Shown here: one piece after another, positions 18,959-30,012 of the stretch | Position numbering within the stretch: the first letter of the stretch is position 1 | Layout of the letters: each line of letters starts with the position of its first letter | From: Chromohalobacter nigrandesensis | Lineage (GTDB): Bacteria; Pseudomonadota; Gammaproteobacteria; Pseudomonadales; Halomonadaceae | Direction of reading: 5' to 3' | Assembly (NCBI RefSeq): GCF_023061285.1 | Contig: NZ_JAKGAM010000012.1 | Location: forward strand, 49,850 to 113,849 | Length of the DNA: 64,000 nucleotides | Position numbers and translations under genes: made by a program | Notes under the pieces: generated by a model | Told to the model about the DNA's origin: nothing | The model's database searches: none | The model's input: the letters and a program-made list of their open reading frames with translations, nothing else

Positions 18959-19828
18959 TTACGACTCTTGCGCCTCATGCATCGCACCCACCCACTGGCA
19001 GGCAAACTGCCAGGCGGCACGTCCGCTTCTCACCCCGCGCAGGGTGGCAAAGCGCACCGCGTCCTCGCGAGCCGCATCGCTCCAGGCGGCATCGCCACCC
19101 AGGTAGTGTACCCAATGCCGGCACGCCGTCAGATACGCATCCTGATTGAAAGGATGAAAGGCCAGCCACAGCCCGAAACGGTCGGAGAGCGAGATGCGCT
19201 CCTCCACGGCGTCGCCATGATGGAGTTCGCCGTCGACCAACCGCGTGTCCTGATTGTCGGCGAGCGACTCGGGCAACAAGTGGCGACGGTTGGACGTCGC
19301 ATACAGCAATACGTTCTCGGGCGGGCCGGTCAAGGTACCATCGAGCACGCTCTTGAGGGCTTTATAAGCGTCGTCGTGGCCTTCGAAGGAGAGATCGTCG
19401 CAGTACACGATGAAGCGATGCGTCGAGCCGCGCAGCCGCTGCACCAACCCTGGCAGACCGACCAGGTCGTGGCGGTCGACCTGAATCAAGCGCAGCCCGT
19501 CTGGCGCCAGCGTGTTGAGCAAGGCCCGCACCATCGACGACTTGCCACTGCCGCGTGCACCCCAGAGCAGCGCATGATTCGCCGGGCGCCCGTGCAGGAA
19601 GGCGCGCGTGTTGTTCAGCAGCGCCGTCTTCTGGCGCTCGACACCGACCAGATCGTCCATGCCGACGTCATCGCGCGCGGCCACCGGAATCAATTGACCG
19701 CCCAACGCGTTACGCTGCCAGATCGCCGCCGCGTCACGCGACCAATCGACAGCCGCGGGTTCCGGCGGCAACCATGCCTCGACCCGATCCAGCACCTTGT
19801 GCAAGCGTTGCGCTAGCTCGGCGTCCAT
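18959..19828 (-). CDS. DUF815-type P-loop ATPase
   Basis: A 289-residue AAA-like ATPase with Walker A GARGSGKSS and a Walker B-like segment HRFIVYCDDLSFEG, matching the DUF815 group of uncharacterised bacterial ATPases. ATG 19828 has a strong GGAGGATAAGG ribosome site; the frame is open further upstream but that extension overlaps the leader of the divergent protease gene. No function is established that I can name; the family sits beside varied housekeeping genes. It is transcribed divergently from the M48 lipoprotein. Confidence 0.8.
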   Translation of the reverse strand: MDAELAQRLHKVLDRVEAWLPPEPAAVDWSRDAAAIWQRNALGGQLIPVAARDDVGMDDLVGVERQKTALLNNTRAFLHGRPANHALLWGARGSGKSSMVRALLNTLAPDGLRLIQVDRHDLVGLPGLVQRLRGSTHRFIVYCDDLSFEGHDDAYKALKSVLDGTLTGPPENVLLYATSNRRHLLPESLADNQDTRLVDGELHHGDAVEERISLSDRFGLWLAFHPFNQDAYLTACRHWVHYLGGDAAWSDAAREDAVRFATLRGVRSGRAAWQFACQWVGAMHEAQES

Positions 19829-19951
19829 CCTTATCCTCCTATCACTGTTGATTCCAGAACTCCGCCTGTATATCGCTGGTTGACCCAACGGGGCATCAGG
19901 GTATCTTGGAGCCGTTTGGTTGCCGGGTCCAGAACCCATCAGGAGATTCTC

Positions 19952-20767
19952 ATGCAAAGGACGTTGCCGTCTCGCCTACGCACGCCGCTCGCCATCGCCA
20001 TGGTCGGCCTCACACTTGCCGCCTGCAGCACTTCGCCCCTGGGTCGGAACCAGTTGGCCCTGTTTTCCAACGATGAGCTCGAGCAGATGGGGCAGCAAAG
20101 CTTCACCGAGTACCAGAAGGAGTTACCCGAGGTCGGCGGCGCCAAGCATGACTACGTGCAGTGCGTGGCCGATGCCATCACCGCCGAAGTGCCTGCCGAT
20201 GCGCAGGTCGATGACTGGGAGGTCAAGGTCTTCGAGGATGACTCGGCCAACGCCTTCGCGCTGCCCGGAGGCTACATCGGGGTCAATAGCGGCTTGCTGG
20301 ATGTCGCCGAGAACCAGGATCAACTGGCCGCCGTCATCGGTCACGAGGTGGGCCACGTCCTCGCGCATCACGCCAACGAGCGCGTCTCGACACAAGCCGC
20401 CACGCAGACCGGGCTCTCGATCCTGCAATCGGCTGCGGGACTCGAAGGCGCCGCCGGCGAGCAGCTCATGGGGCTTCTCGGCGCAGGCGCCCAGTATGGC
20501 GTGATCCTGCCCTTCTCGCGCAAGCATGAGTCGGAAGCCGACCAGATCGGCCTGGACTTGATGGCGGAAGCCGGCTTCAATCCCAGTGCCAGCATCAATC
20601 TATGGCAGAACATGGCCTCGCAAAGCCAGGGCGCGCCGCCGGAGTGGCTCTCTACCCACCCCAGCAACCAGTCACGCATTCAAGGCTTGCGAGATCGTCT
20701 GGACGAAGCCACCCCGCTATACGAACAGGCCCAGGCCGACGGCAAGCGCCCCAATTGTCAACGCTGA
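19952..20767 (+). CDS. M48-family zinc metalloprotease lipoprotein (LoiP/YggG-like)
   Basis: A 271-residue lipoprotein (signal peptide, lipobox LAACS) with the zinc motif HEVGH (His131, Glu132, His135) and the downstream glutamate in SEADQIGLDLMAEAG. M48 lipoproteins of this size degrade or refold damaged outer-membrane and periplasmic proteins. ATG 19952 follows AGGAGA and gives a complete signal peptide, unlike the upstream in-frame start at 19880. The gene ends before a bidirectional hairpin shared with aroE. Confidence 0.9.
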   Translation: MQRTLPSRLRTPLAIAMVGLTLAACSTSPLGRNQLALFSNDELEQMGQQSFTEYQKELPEVGGAKHDYVQCVADAITAEVPADAQVDDWEVKVFEDDSANAFALPGGYIGVNSGLLDVAENQDQLAAVIGHEVGHVLAHHANERVSTQAATQTGLSILQSAAGLEGAAGEQLMGLLGAGAQYGVILPFSRKHESEADQIGLDLMAEAGFNPSASINLWQNMASQSQGAPPEWLSTHPSNQSRIQGLRDRLDEATPLYEQAQADGKRPNCQR

Positions 20768-20784
20768 TCGCCTTCTGAAAAGCG

Positions 20785-20811
20785 AGACGCCGCCTCTGAA
20801 AGGCGGCGTCT
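20785..20811. terminator. Bidirectional hairpin between the M48 protease and aroE
   Basis: AGACGCCGCCT pairs perfectly with AGGCGGCGTCT around a five-base loop. It lies between two converging genes; there is no long T tract on either side. Confidence 0.6.
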
Positions 20812-20839
20812 GCGTACACGGGCCGGTAGCGCACGGCCG

Positions 20840-22602
<1,763 letters not shown>

Positions 22603-22667
22603 TTATCGGTTGGTTTGATCATGTAGCGCCCGGCTATGACGCCAGGCATACGACACACCGGCACGCC

Positions 22668-23225
22668 TCAATCGCGCAGGACCTCGCCGCTTGCCAGATC
22701 ACGGATCGTGCTCGGCCGCGCGTATCCGCCCAGCGCCCCGTCGACGCGCGTCACCGCCTCACCGAAAGTCGCCCGGATATCGTCGGCGCTCATCGCGGGT
22801 GGCTCGCCGGCGCGATTGGCCGAGGTCGAGACCAGCGGACCGCCGAAGGCGTCGCACAGCGCCTGTACCAAGGGATGATCACTGACGCGTACCGCCAAGG
22901 TGGCGTGCTCGCCGCGCAACAACGGACGCGCACGGCCGTTGTCGGGCACCAGCCAGGTGGTGGGCACCGTTTGGAGAGCTGCCAGACGCGCGCGCTGCGC
23001 CTCATCGAGCCCTTCCAGCCAGGGCGCCAGTTGCGACACCGACCCGGCGATCAGAATCAATCCCTTGGCGGGGTCGCGCTGCTTGAGTTCGATCAACCGC
23101 CCCAGGGCGGCATCGTCATCGGGATCGCAGCCCAGCCCCCACACCGCTTCGGTGGGATAAGCCACGAGGGCGCCGCGGCGCAATGCCGCCACGGCGTGAC
23201 TGAGAGTGTCGAAGGTCTCTGACAT
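22668..23225 (-). CDS. tsaC: Threonylcarbamoyl-AMP synthase TsaC (YrdC/Sua5)
   Basis: A 185-residue YrdC-domain protein that makes threonylcarbamoyl-adenylate for the t6A37 tRNA modification. It has AYPTEAVWGLGCDP, ELKQRDPAKGLILI and PLVSTSANRAGEPP, and lacks the C-terminal Sua5 domain. ATG 23225 is chosen because the product then begins at the YrdC fold; ten extra codons upstream are not conserved. Another t6A-related gene, tcdA, lies at 54937. Confidence 0.94.
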   Translation of the reverse strand: MSETFDTLSHAVAALRRGALVAYPTEAVWGLGCDPDDDAALGRLIELKQRDPAKGLILIAGSVSQLAPWLEGLDEAQRARLAALQTVPTTWLVPDNGRARPLLRGEHATLAVRVSDHPLVQALCDAFGGPLVSTSANRAGEPPAMSADDIRATFGEAVTRVDGALGGYARPSTIRDLASGEVLRD

Positions 23226-23290
23226 GGCGAGAGGTTTCGCTTCACGGCAATACAAGATGCAGTCATCTTATCACGCACGCGGGGGAAGAC

Positions 23291-23341
23291 GCCGCGCCAC
23301 GCTGTCGCAGGCCTAGGCCTAGGCCTAGCGCGTGGCGCGGC
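23291..23341. repeat. Long inverted repeat with GGCCTA triplication at the end of dprA
   Basis: A 12-base perfect stem (GCCGCGCCACGC at 23291-23302, complement at 23330-23341) encloses a 27-base loop containing GGCCTA three times in a row. The right arm lies inside the last dprA codons and the dprA stop lies within the repeats. It may act as the dprA transcript end, although no T tract follows. Confidence 0.6.
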
Positions 23342-24467
23342 GCACCCACCCCCCACTCACCTGCGCGGCCTGGCCGGCGAGTTCCAGTTCCAGCAGGCGC
23401 ATCTGGCAACCGCCGACGTCCAGCTCGCTGCGCTCGACCAGTACGTCGAGCGGCGTGGGGGCCGTGTCCAACAGCGCCAGTAACGGATCCTGGGGGGGCA
23501 CATCGGAGGGCGTCGGTGGCTCTGCACGCGCCGGCGCCGCCGCAGTATCGGCCTCGGACGGCGCCGCATTCAACGCCTGCCAATGACCGAGCTGCTCGAG
23601 AATATCGTCGCGTCCAAGCACCAGGCAGGCGCCGTCGCGGATCAGCCCTAAATTGCCGCGCGCCTGCACGTTGTGCAGCGAGCCGGGAATCGCGAAGACC
23701 TCGCGGTTCTGTTCCATCGCCAGGCGCGCGCTGACCAGCGAACCGCTCTTTTCGGCCGCCTCGACCACCAGCACGCCCAGCGACAGCCCGGTGATGATGC
23801 GGTTGCGGCGCGGAAAATAGCGTGCATGCGCCCGCGTCTCGGCGGGATGCTCGGAGAGCAGCAGGCCGCCTTCGTCGAGTAGGCGGCGATACAAGCCGGC
23901 ATGGCGAGGCGGGTAGATCACATCCACGCCGCAGCCGAGCACCGCCACGCTACGCCCGCCGGCATCCAGCGCCGCGCGCTGGGCCACGCCGTCGACCCCC
24001 AGCGCCATGCCGCTGACGATGCCGAAGCCCGCCTCCACGAGTTCACGGGAGAAGAAGGCCGCGTTGTCGCTGCCTTCACGGGTCGGGCGCCGTGTGCCGA
24101 CCATGGCCAAGCCCGGCAGGTCGAGGGCAGCCAAGTCGCCCTTGGCCCATAACAGCGCCGGCGGATCGACGATTTCATCGAGCAAGGCGGGCCAGGCCGG
24201 ATGGCCGGGATACAAGAGATGATGCGCTGGCTGGCTCGCTTCCCACGCCAAGGCCGCCGCAACCGGCGCCTCCAAAGGGCTCTTTGCCGGGTGATCCAGC
24301 CAGTGCCGCAGCGTGTCGCGCGGTCCGGCGGGTATCGCCGCCAGCCAGGCCTCGGGCCAGTCATCGGCCAAGCCTTGCGCGACCAGCTCACGGCGGATGA
24401 CCGCCAGACGCCGCGCGCCGAGTTTCGGCAGGTGCGCCAGGGCACACCATTCTCTCGCTGTCATCAT
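23325..24467 (-). CDS. dprA: DNA-processing protein DprA
   Basis: A 380-residue protein that loads RecA on incoming single-stranded DNA during transformation. It has an N-terminal SAM-like helical region, the extended Rossmann fold with MVGTRRPTREG, GCGVDVIYPPRHAGLYRRL and VVVEAAEKSGSL, and a C-terminal winged-helix domain. ATG 24467 is preferred because AGGAAGG lies five bases upstream; a GTG at 24482 overlapping the LysM-gene stop is an alternative. It is downstream of, and probably cotranscribed with, the secreted LysM-type gene. Confidence 0.92.
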   Translation of the reverse strand: MMTAREWCALAHLPKLGARRLAVIRRELVAQGLADDWPEAWLAAIPAGPRDTLRHWLDHPAKSPLEAPVAAALAWEASQPAHHLLYPGHPAWPALLDEIVDPPALLWAKGDLAALDLPGLAMVGTRRPTREGSDNAAFFSRELVEAGFGIVSGMALGVDGVAQRAALDAGGRSVAVLGCGVDVIYPPRHAGLYRRLLDEGGLLLSEHPAETRAHARYFPRRNRIITGLSLGVLVVEAAEKSGSLVSARLAMEQNREVFAIPGSLHNVQARGNLGLIRDGACLVLGRDDILEQLGHWQALNAAPSEADTAAAPARAEPPTPSDVPPQDPLLALLDTAPTPLDVLVERSELDVGGCQMRLLELELAGQAAQVSGGWVRRATR

Positions 24468-24478
24468 GCGCGCCTTCC

Positions 24479-25390
24479 TCACCGTGCTTTCAATGACGTC
24501 AACACACTTCGCTTGGGCGTGCTTACGCCATCGCCCACTTCCAGCGGCCGCGAGGCTTCCATGACCAGCGCGTAGCTGACCCGCGCGAAGCTCTCGAATA
24601 CCATCGCCAGACCGCCGGGCTCACCCGCCAGAGACACTGTGTCGCCCTCGAGCGGGTCGTTCACCTGCGTCGGCGCGGCATCCAGGGCCAATACGGTACC
24701 TAGCGTGATGCCCTGCGTACGTCCCAAATCGAGCGCCACGATGGTGTGCCGGCCGACATAGTTCACGCCTTCGGGCACGCCCAGAATCTGGCCATCGACG
24801 GCATGCTCGGGAATACGCGGAGCAAACGCCAGTGAGAGGGGTTCTTCGCGATATGGCAGCAGGCGATCGCCGGGGCGTATTTCCTGACGTGCCTTGCGCA
24901 CTTCGAAGATATCCAGATCGCCTTCGCGCCTCACCCAACGGGCCTCGCCCACGGCGCGCAGCTCGATGCCCAGAAGCGCCTCGCTTTGCGGGTCGTGATA
25001 GACCGTGCCAGGACGATAGATGACACGCCGTACGTCATGCGAGCGCGCGGCTTCCTCTCCTGCACGGACATAAATGCGGTCGCCGCTGCCGATCAACTGA
25101 TGCCCCTCTTCGCCCGCGACGACGTAGGGCGTATCGTCCAGCGTGGCGCGAGAGTCGATGAAGCGATATTCATTCAGGAAGGGGGCTACCGTCTGGCGCT
25201 TGATGGCAGGAGCCGCCTCGCTCGGCGGCACTTCACGCACACGTGGGGACAGATGCACGACCTCCTGTGGTTCATCGCGCCCCTCAGCGATGGATACCGT
25301 GCCGACAACGCCCACCAGCGCCAGCCCGAGCCCCAACAGTCTACCGCCGCGCCGCCACCCAGCAGCGCTCCCGCCATATCCTGCCTGCAT
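24479..25390 (-). CDS. Secreted LysM-type conserved protein upstream of dprA
   Basis: A 303-residue protein with an N-terminal hydrophobic segment (LLGLGLALVGVVGTVSIAEG) acting as a signal peptide or anchor. The mature part contains several small beta-rich segments (for example QLIGSGDRIYVRAG, IRPGDRLLPYREE). Proteins of this type upstream of dprA in Pseudomonas and relatives are annotated as LysM peptidoglycan-binding; the LysM motif itself is not obvious here, so the call rests mainly on context. ATG 25390 is used since it gives the secretion signal. It ends overlapping the possible GTG start of dprA. Confidence 0.7.
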   Translation of the reverse strand: MQAGYGGSAAGWRRGGRLLGLGLALVGVVGTVSIAEGRDEPQEVVHLSPRVREVPPSEAAPAIKRQTVAPFLNEYRFIDSRATLDDTPYVVAGEEGHQLIGSGDRIYVRAGEEAARSHDVRRVIYRPGTVYHDPQSEALLGIELRAVGEARWVRREGDLDIFEVRKARQEIRPGDRLLPYREEPLSLAFAPRIPEHAVDGQILGVPEGVNYVGRHTIVALDLGRTQGITLGTVLALDAAPTQVNDPLEGDTVSLAGEPGGLAMVFESFARVSYALVMEASRPLEVGDGVSTPKRSVLTSLKAR

Positions 25391-25635
25391 GATCGTCTCT
25401 TCTTCTGATTGCTCGCACGTTGGCATGCCAGCCGATGCTTTCAGCCCTCGGCATGCGTCAGGCCGCACTGCTATACTTTTCATATGTTCCGCCGCCCGCT
25501 TCACGCTACTGGCAGCGCTCCGCATAGCCGTTCGCTATCGGGGGACATCGGCGCCCTTTCGGTTCCGTTCCCGCCGGCGGCGCATTACACTAGCGGACAA
25601 ATTTCACGTGACAGCATAACGGTTTTCTTAACGCC

Positions 25636-26148
25636 ATGGCCAAGCTGACCATTCTCGAATTTCCCGATAGGCGCCTGCGCAACAAGGCGGCGCCCGTCGA
25701 GACCGTCGACGACGAGATCCGTACGCTGGTCGACGACATGCTCGACACCATGTACGACGCCGAAGGCATCGGCCTGGCTGCGACCCAGGTCGACGTGCAT
25801 CGCCGCGTCATCGTCATGGACGTCAGCAGTGATCGCTCGCAACCCCGCGTACTGATCAATCCCCAATACACCCCGCTGGGCGACGAGCGCGAGCCCATGC
25901 AGGAAGGCTGCCTGTCGATCCCCGACCATTACGCCGAGGTACCGCGCGCATTGCGGGTGTCGCTCAAGGCACTGGATCGCGATGGCACACCCTACGAGCT
26001 GGAGGCCGACGGCCTGCTCGCGCACTGCATCCAGCATGAGTGCGATCATCTCGAAGGCACGCTGTTCGTCGACTATCTCTCGCCGCTCAAGCGTGATCGA
26101 ATCATGAAAAAGATGCAGAAACGCCACAAGACCATGCAGGACGCCTGA
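25636..26148 (+). CDS. def: Peptide deformylase
   Basis: A 170-residue Fe(II)/Zn(II) enzyme removing the formyl group from nascent proteins. The three family motifs are intact: [15 protein letters not shown] and HECDHLEG, supplying the Cys and two His metal ligands and the catalytic Glu. It starts a def-fmt-rsmB group. The 245 bases before it, shared with the divergent LysM-type gene, hold possible weak -10 boxes (TACACT near 25586) but no consensus promoter. Confidence 0.97.
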   Translation: MAKLTILEFPDRRLRNKAAPVETVDDEIRTLVDDMLDTMYDAEGIGLAATQVDVHRRVIVMDVSSDRSQPRVLINPQYTPLGDEREPMQEGCLSIPDHYAEVPRALRVSLKALDRDGTPYELEADGLLAHCIQHECDHLEGTLFVDYLSPLKRDRIMKKMQKRHKTMQDA

Positions 26149-26182
26149 GGCCACGCCTCTCTCTCGCCTAGCACTCGCCAAA

Positions 26183-26204
26183 CGGGCCGGCACTCGCCGG
26201 CCCG
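26183..26204. terminator. GC-rich hairpin between def and fmt
   Basis: CGGGCCGGC pairs with GCCGGCCCG around ACTC. There is no T tract, so it may be an attenuating or mRNA-stability hairpin rather than a full terminator. Confidence 0.4.
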
Positions 26205-26246
26205 TGGTATTGAACGAACACGCAAGCCGTTACGGAAGTCCGCCCG

Positions 26247-27221
26247 ATGTCCCAATCCCTGCGCGTCGCATTCGCCGGTACGCCCGATTTCGCTGCCGCC
26301 AGCCTCGCGGCGCTGCTCGAAAGCCGCCATGAGGTGGTCTCGGTGCATACCCAGCCCGACCGTGGCGCGGGACGCGGGCGCAAGCTCACGCCCAGCCCGG
26401 TCAAGACGCTGGCGCTCGAACACGATCTCCCCGTCCATCAGCCCACCACGCTCAAGGACGCCGCCGCCCGGCAGGCACTCGCCGACTGCGACGCCGACGT
26501 GCTGGTCGTCGTCGCCTATGGCTTGATACTCCCGCAAGCGGTGCTCGATATCCCGCGCCTGGGATGCCTCAACGTGCATGCTTCGTTGTTGCCCCGTTGG
26601 CGCGGCGCGGCGCCCATTCAGCGCGCCATTGAAGCCGGCGACACGCGAAGCGGGGTGACCATCATGCAGATGGATGCCGGCCTCGATACCGGCGATATGC
26701 TGCTGGTACGCGACACGCCGATCACCGCGACGACCACCGGCGGCGAGCTGCACGACCGCCTTGCCGCGTTGGGCGGAAAGGCCATCGTCGAGGCGCTCGA
26801 TGCCCTGGCAGACACCGGGCTGACCGCCACGCCTCAACCGGCGGAGGGCGTCACCTACGCCACCAAGCTCAGCAAGGCCGAGGCCGAGCTCGATTTCACG
26901 CGCCCTGCCGCCGAACTCGCCGCCCGCGTGCGCGCCTTCAATCCCTGGCCGGTGGCCTGGACGCGTCTCGCCGGCGAGCCGCTACGTCTGTGGCTGGCCG
27001 AGTCCGGCACCGAAAGCGGTACCGCTGCGACCCCCGGCACGCTGCTGGAGAGCGCTGCGGATGCCCTGCGCATCGCCTGCGGCCCCGACGGCACCCAGGT
27101 GCTGCACATCACTCGCGCCCAGTTGCCCAGCGGCAAGCCGCTCGCGGTGCGCGATCTGCTCAATGCCCGTGGCGAGCGTTTCGCAGCGGGACAGCGACTG
27201 GGTCAGGAGACCAACTCATGA
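26247..27221 (+). CDS. fmt: Methionyl-tRNA formyltransferase
   Basis: A 324-residue enzyme formylating initiator Met-tRNA with 10-formyl-THF. It has the FAGTPDFAAASLAALL start, the catalytic LNVHASLLPRWRGAAPIQRAI block with Asn, His and the SLLPRWRG loop, the downstream MDAGLDTGDM aspartate, and the C-terminal OB-like domain (RAFNPWPVAWTRL). Its stop overlaps the rsmB start (ATGA). Confidence 0.97.
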   Translation: MSQSLRVAFAGTPDFAAASLAALLESRHEVVSVHTQPDRGAGRGRKLTPSPVKTLALEHDLPVHQPTTLKDAAARQALADCDADVLVVVAYGLILPQAVLDIPRLGCLNVHASLLPRWRGAAPIQRAIEAGDTRSGVTIMQMDAGLDTGDMLLVRDTPITATTTGGELHDRLAALGGKAIVEALDALADTGLTATPQPAEGVTYATKLSKAEAELDFTRPAAELAARVRAFNPWPVAWTRLAGEPLRLWLAESGTESGTAATPGTLLESAADALRIACGPDGTQVLHITRAQLPSGKPLAVRDLLNARGERFAAGQRLGQETNS

Positions 27222-28534
27222 GTACCCCCGACATTCGCGCCGTCTGCGCCTCCGCCCTGGCCCCCGTGCTCGACGGCAAGGGCTCGCTGAACGCCCTGGA
27301 TAGCACCCTGGAATCCGCCGGGATCGAGGGGCGTGACCGTGGCCTCGCCAAGGCGCTGTGCTTCGGTGTCTGCCGCACGCTGCCGCGCCTCGAGGCGCTG
27401 TCCAAGCTCCTGCTGCGTCAGTCCTTCAAGCGCCGCGATCAGGACGTCCAGGCGCTGTTGCTGCTCGGCCTCTATCAGCTCTTGTATATGCGTGTGCCCG
27501 CGCACGCCGCCGTGGGCGAAACCGCCGGCGCTGCCCGCGCGCTGGGCAAGGGCTGGGCCACGCGCGTTCTCAATGGCTGCCTGCGCCGCTTTCAGCGCGA
27601 TACTCAGGCACTTCAAGAGCAGGTCGACCGCGACCCCAGCATCGCGCTGTTGCATCCCGAATGGATGCTCACGCGTTGGCGCGAGGCCTGGCCCGACGAC
27701 TGGCGCGAACTGGCCGAGGCCAACAACCAGCCTGGCCCCATGACGCTGCGGGTCAATCGCCGCCATGGGGATCGCGAGGCGTACCTGGCCCGCCTACGCG
27801 ACGCCGGCCTGGCCGCCGATCCTACGCCATACGCGGCGGAGGGCGTGACCCTGCATGAAGCCTGCGATGTGCGCGCCCTGCCCGGCTTCGAAGAAGGCGC
27901 GGTGAGCGTGCAGGACGAAGCCGCGCAACTGACCGCACCGCTGCTCGAACCGGCCTTGTCCACGACGCCCGGGGCTCGCGTGCTGGATGCCTGCAGCGCC
28001 CCCGGCGGCAAGACCGCGCATCTTCTCGAAGCCTTCGATCTCGCGCTCACCGCCCTGGACAGCGACGCTGAACGGCTCGCCCGCGTCGACGCTACGCTGG
28101 CGCGTCTGGGGCTCGAGGCCACTACCTTGACCGCCGATGCCAGCCGTCTCGACTGGTGGGATGGCCAGGCCTTCGATGCCGTACTGCTCGATGCGCCCTG
28201 TTCGGGCACCGGGGTCATACGCCGCCATCCGGACATCAAGCGCCTGCGCCGCCCCCGCGATATCCGCGAACTCGCCGCGCTGCAGGCGCGCCTGCTCGAC
28301 ACGCTGTGGACGACTCTCGCCCCCGGCGGCACGTTGCTCTACGCCACCTGCTCGGTGATGCCCGAAGAGAACATGGATCAAATCGCGGCCTTCCTCGCGC
28401 GCACGCCGGATGCCAGTGCCGACGAGCTCGATGTCGACTGGGGTCGCCCCGCCGGCGCCGGGCGCCAGTTGCTACCGCGCATCGAAGGTCACGACGGTTT
28501 CTTCTACGCGCGTCTGCAGAAAGCGGGCGTCTGA
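27218..28534 (+). CDS. rsmB: 16S rRNA m5C967 methyltransferase RsmB
   Basis: A 438-residue protein with an N-terminal NusB-like domain and a C-terminal SAM domain. The SAM motif is LDACSAPGGKTAHLLE and the two cysteines are in DAPCSGTGVIRRHPDIK and YATCSVMPEEN. ATG 27218 overlaps the fmt stop. The last about 22 codons occur a second time at 30926-31003, which suggests this 3' end was replaced when the MFS/LysR islet entered. The protein is full length. Confidence 0.95.
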   Translation: MSTPDIRAVCASALAPVLDGKGSLNALDSTLESAGIEGRDRGLAKALCFGVCRTLPRLEALSKLLLRQSFKRRDQDVQALLLLGLYQLLYMRVPAHAAVGETAGAARALGKGWATRVLNGCLRRFQRDTQALQEQVDRDPSIALLHPEWMLTRWREAWPDDWRELAEANNQPGPMTLRVNRRHGDREAYLARLRDAGLAADPTPYAAEGVTLHEACDVRALPGFEEGAVSVQDEAAQLTAPLLEPALSTTPGARVLDACSAPGGKTAHLLEAFDLALTALDSDAERLARVDATLARLGLEATTLTADASRLDWWDGQAFDAVLLDAPCSGTGVIRRHPDIKRLRRPRDIRELAALQARLLDTLWTTLAPGGTLLYATCSVMPEENMDQIAAFLARTPDASADELDVDWGRPAGAGRQLLPRIEGHDGFFYARLQKAGV

Positions 28535-28652
28535 GACCCAATCGACAGCACTGACCGGCATTCGCCGACAGCGCTCCGAGCCTCCAGAAGAAGCGCAGCG
28601 GCGCGGTGTTCTTCCACACCACCCCACTGCAATGGGTTTCACCGCTACACGC

Positions 28653-29819
28653 CTACCCGCACGCCGCAGCTTCACCGCCACGCTCTCGGGCGGCGAGCAA
28701 CACCGCCATCAATGCCAGCGCGGACATCACCGCACCCGCCGCTGGCACCGCAGGATAGCCCAGTCCAGCCGCGATGACCGCCCCCCCCAAGGCCGCGCCC
28801 ACCGCATTGCCGAGATTGAAGGCGCCGATATTGACCGCCGAGGCCAGGTTAGGTGCGTCGCCGGCGGCGGCGATCACCCGTACCTGCAGCGGCGGCACGA
28901 TGGCGAAGCTGGCCACACCCCATAGAAAGATCAACACGCTCGTCGGCACGCTGAACGGCATCAATAGCGCCAGGGCGATCAGCACCAGACTCAAGCCCGC
29001 CAGCGTTACGATCAGCGTGCGATCCACCGAGCGATCCGCTGCGCGTCCCCCCACCCAGTTGCCGACCGTCAGCCCCAGGCCATAGACCACCAGCAGTATG
29101 GTCACCAAGCCGATCGAAGCGCCGGTTTCAACCTGCAGAATCGGCACGATGTAGGTGTAGACTGTGAACATCGCACTGGCCCCGAGTACGGTGAGCGCCA
29201 GTGCCGTCAGTACCGGGGCCCGACCCAACACCTTGAGCTCCGCCAATGCCCCGCCACCAGCCGGGGCTGGACGGTCGGGCAGCGTCAGCCGCAGTGCCAC
29301 CATGGTGCTCAACCCGAGCGCGGTGATGGCCCAGAAAGGCGCGCGCCAGCCTAACTGCTCGCCCGCCCAGGTCGCCAGCGGCACTCCCACCACAGTGGCC
29401 ACAGTCAGTCCGGTGAACATGGCCGCCACCGCGCTCGCCCCGCGCCCGGGCGGCACTAGACTAGCGGCGACCACCGCGCCGACACCGAAAAAGGCGCCAT
29501 GATTAAGCGAGGTAGCAAGCCGCGCGATGAGCAGCATGGCGTAGTTCGGCGCCAGCGCCGCGAGCAGATTGCCTAGGGTGAAGATGGCGGAGAGACCGAT
29601 AAGCAGCGTGCGCCGCCGCATCCAGCCGGTGGTCAACGTCATCAGCGGCGCCCCCAGCATCACGCCGATGGCGTAGGCGCTGATCAGCAACCCTGCGTAG
29701 GGAATCGAGACACCGAGGTCGCTGGCGATCATCGGCAGCAGGCCCATTGGCGAGAATTCGGAGACGCCAATGGCAAAGGCGCCAGTGGCCAGCGCCAGAA
29801 GAGGAGGATTGAGTTTCAT
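28653..29819 (-). CDS. MFS efflux transporter (AraJ/YdhP type)
   Basis: A 388-residue carrier with about 12 membrane segments and the MFS motif-A-like loop LTTGWMRRRTLLIG, plus GFAIGVSEF-type and LNHGAFFGVGAVVAA segments that mark the arabinose-efflux/chloramphenicol-resistance-like DHA1 group. It probably exports a small hydrophobic compound or sugar by proton antiport. It is divergent from the LysR regulator at 30013, a usual regulator-target arrangement. The pair lies inside an otherwise conserved rsmB-trkA interval and looks inserted. Confidence 0.85.
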   Translation of the reverse strand: MKLNPPLLALATGAFAIGVSEFSPMGLLPMIASDLGVSIPYAGLLISAYAIGVMLGAPLMTLTTGWMRRRTLLIGLSAIFTLGNLLAALAPNYAMLLIARLATSLNHGAFFGVGAVVAASLVPPGRGASAVAAMFTGLTVATVVGVPLATWAGEQLGWRAPFWAITALGLSTMVALRLTLPDRPAPAGGGALAELKVLGRAPVLTALALTVLGASAMFTVYTYIVPILQVETGASIGLVTILLVVYGLGLTVGNWVGGRAADRSVDRTLIVTLAGLSLVLIALALLMPFSVPTSVLIFLWGVASFAIVPPLQVRVIAAAGDAPNLASAVNIGAFNLGNAVGAALGGAVIAAGLGYPAVPAAGAVMSALALMAVLLAARERGGEAAACG

Positions 29820-30012
29820 GCCGCGCCCCTCCTGTTCAGTCGAGTGGACGTGTCGCGCAAAGAACGCGCGAATTCGGCCCCGGAGACCTCATGAATCGGC
29901 GAAACGCGCAAGCGAGAATGTTGCATGTCGGCTTTCCTTGATTGATGTTTAGGCAAAGGTAAAAGCCATTCTCGACCGTGTGTAGCCGCCTACGGGGCCA
30001 AGGAGTTTTGAT

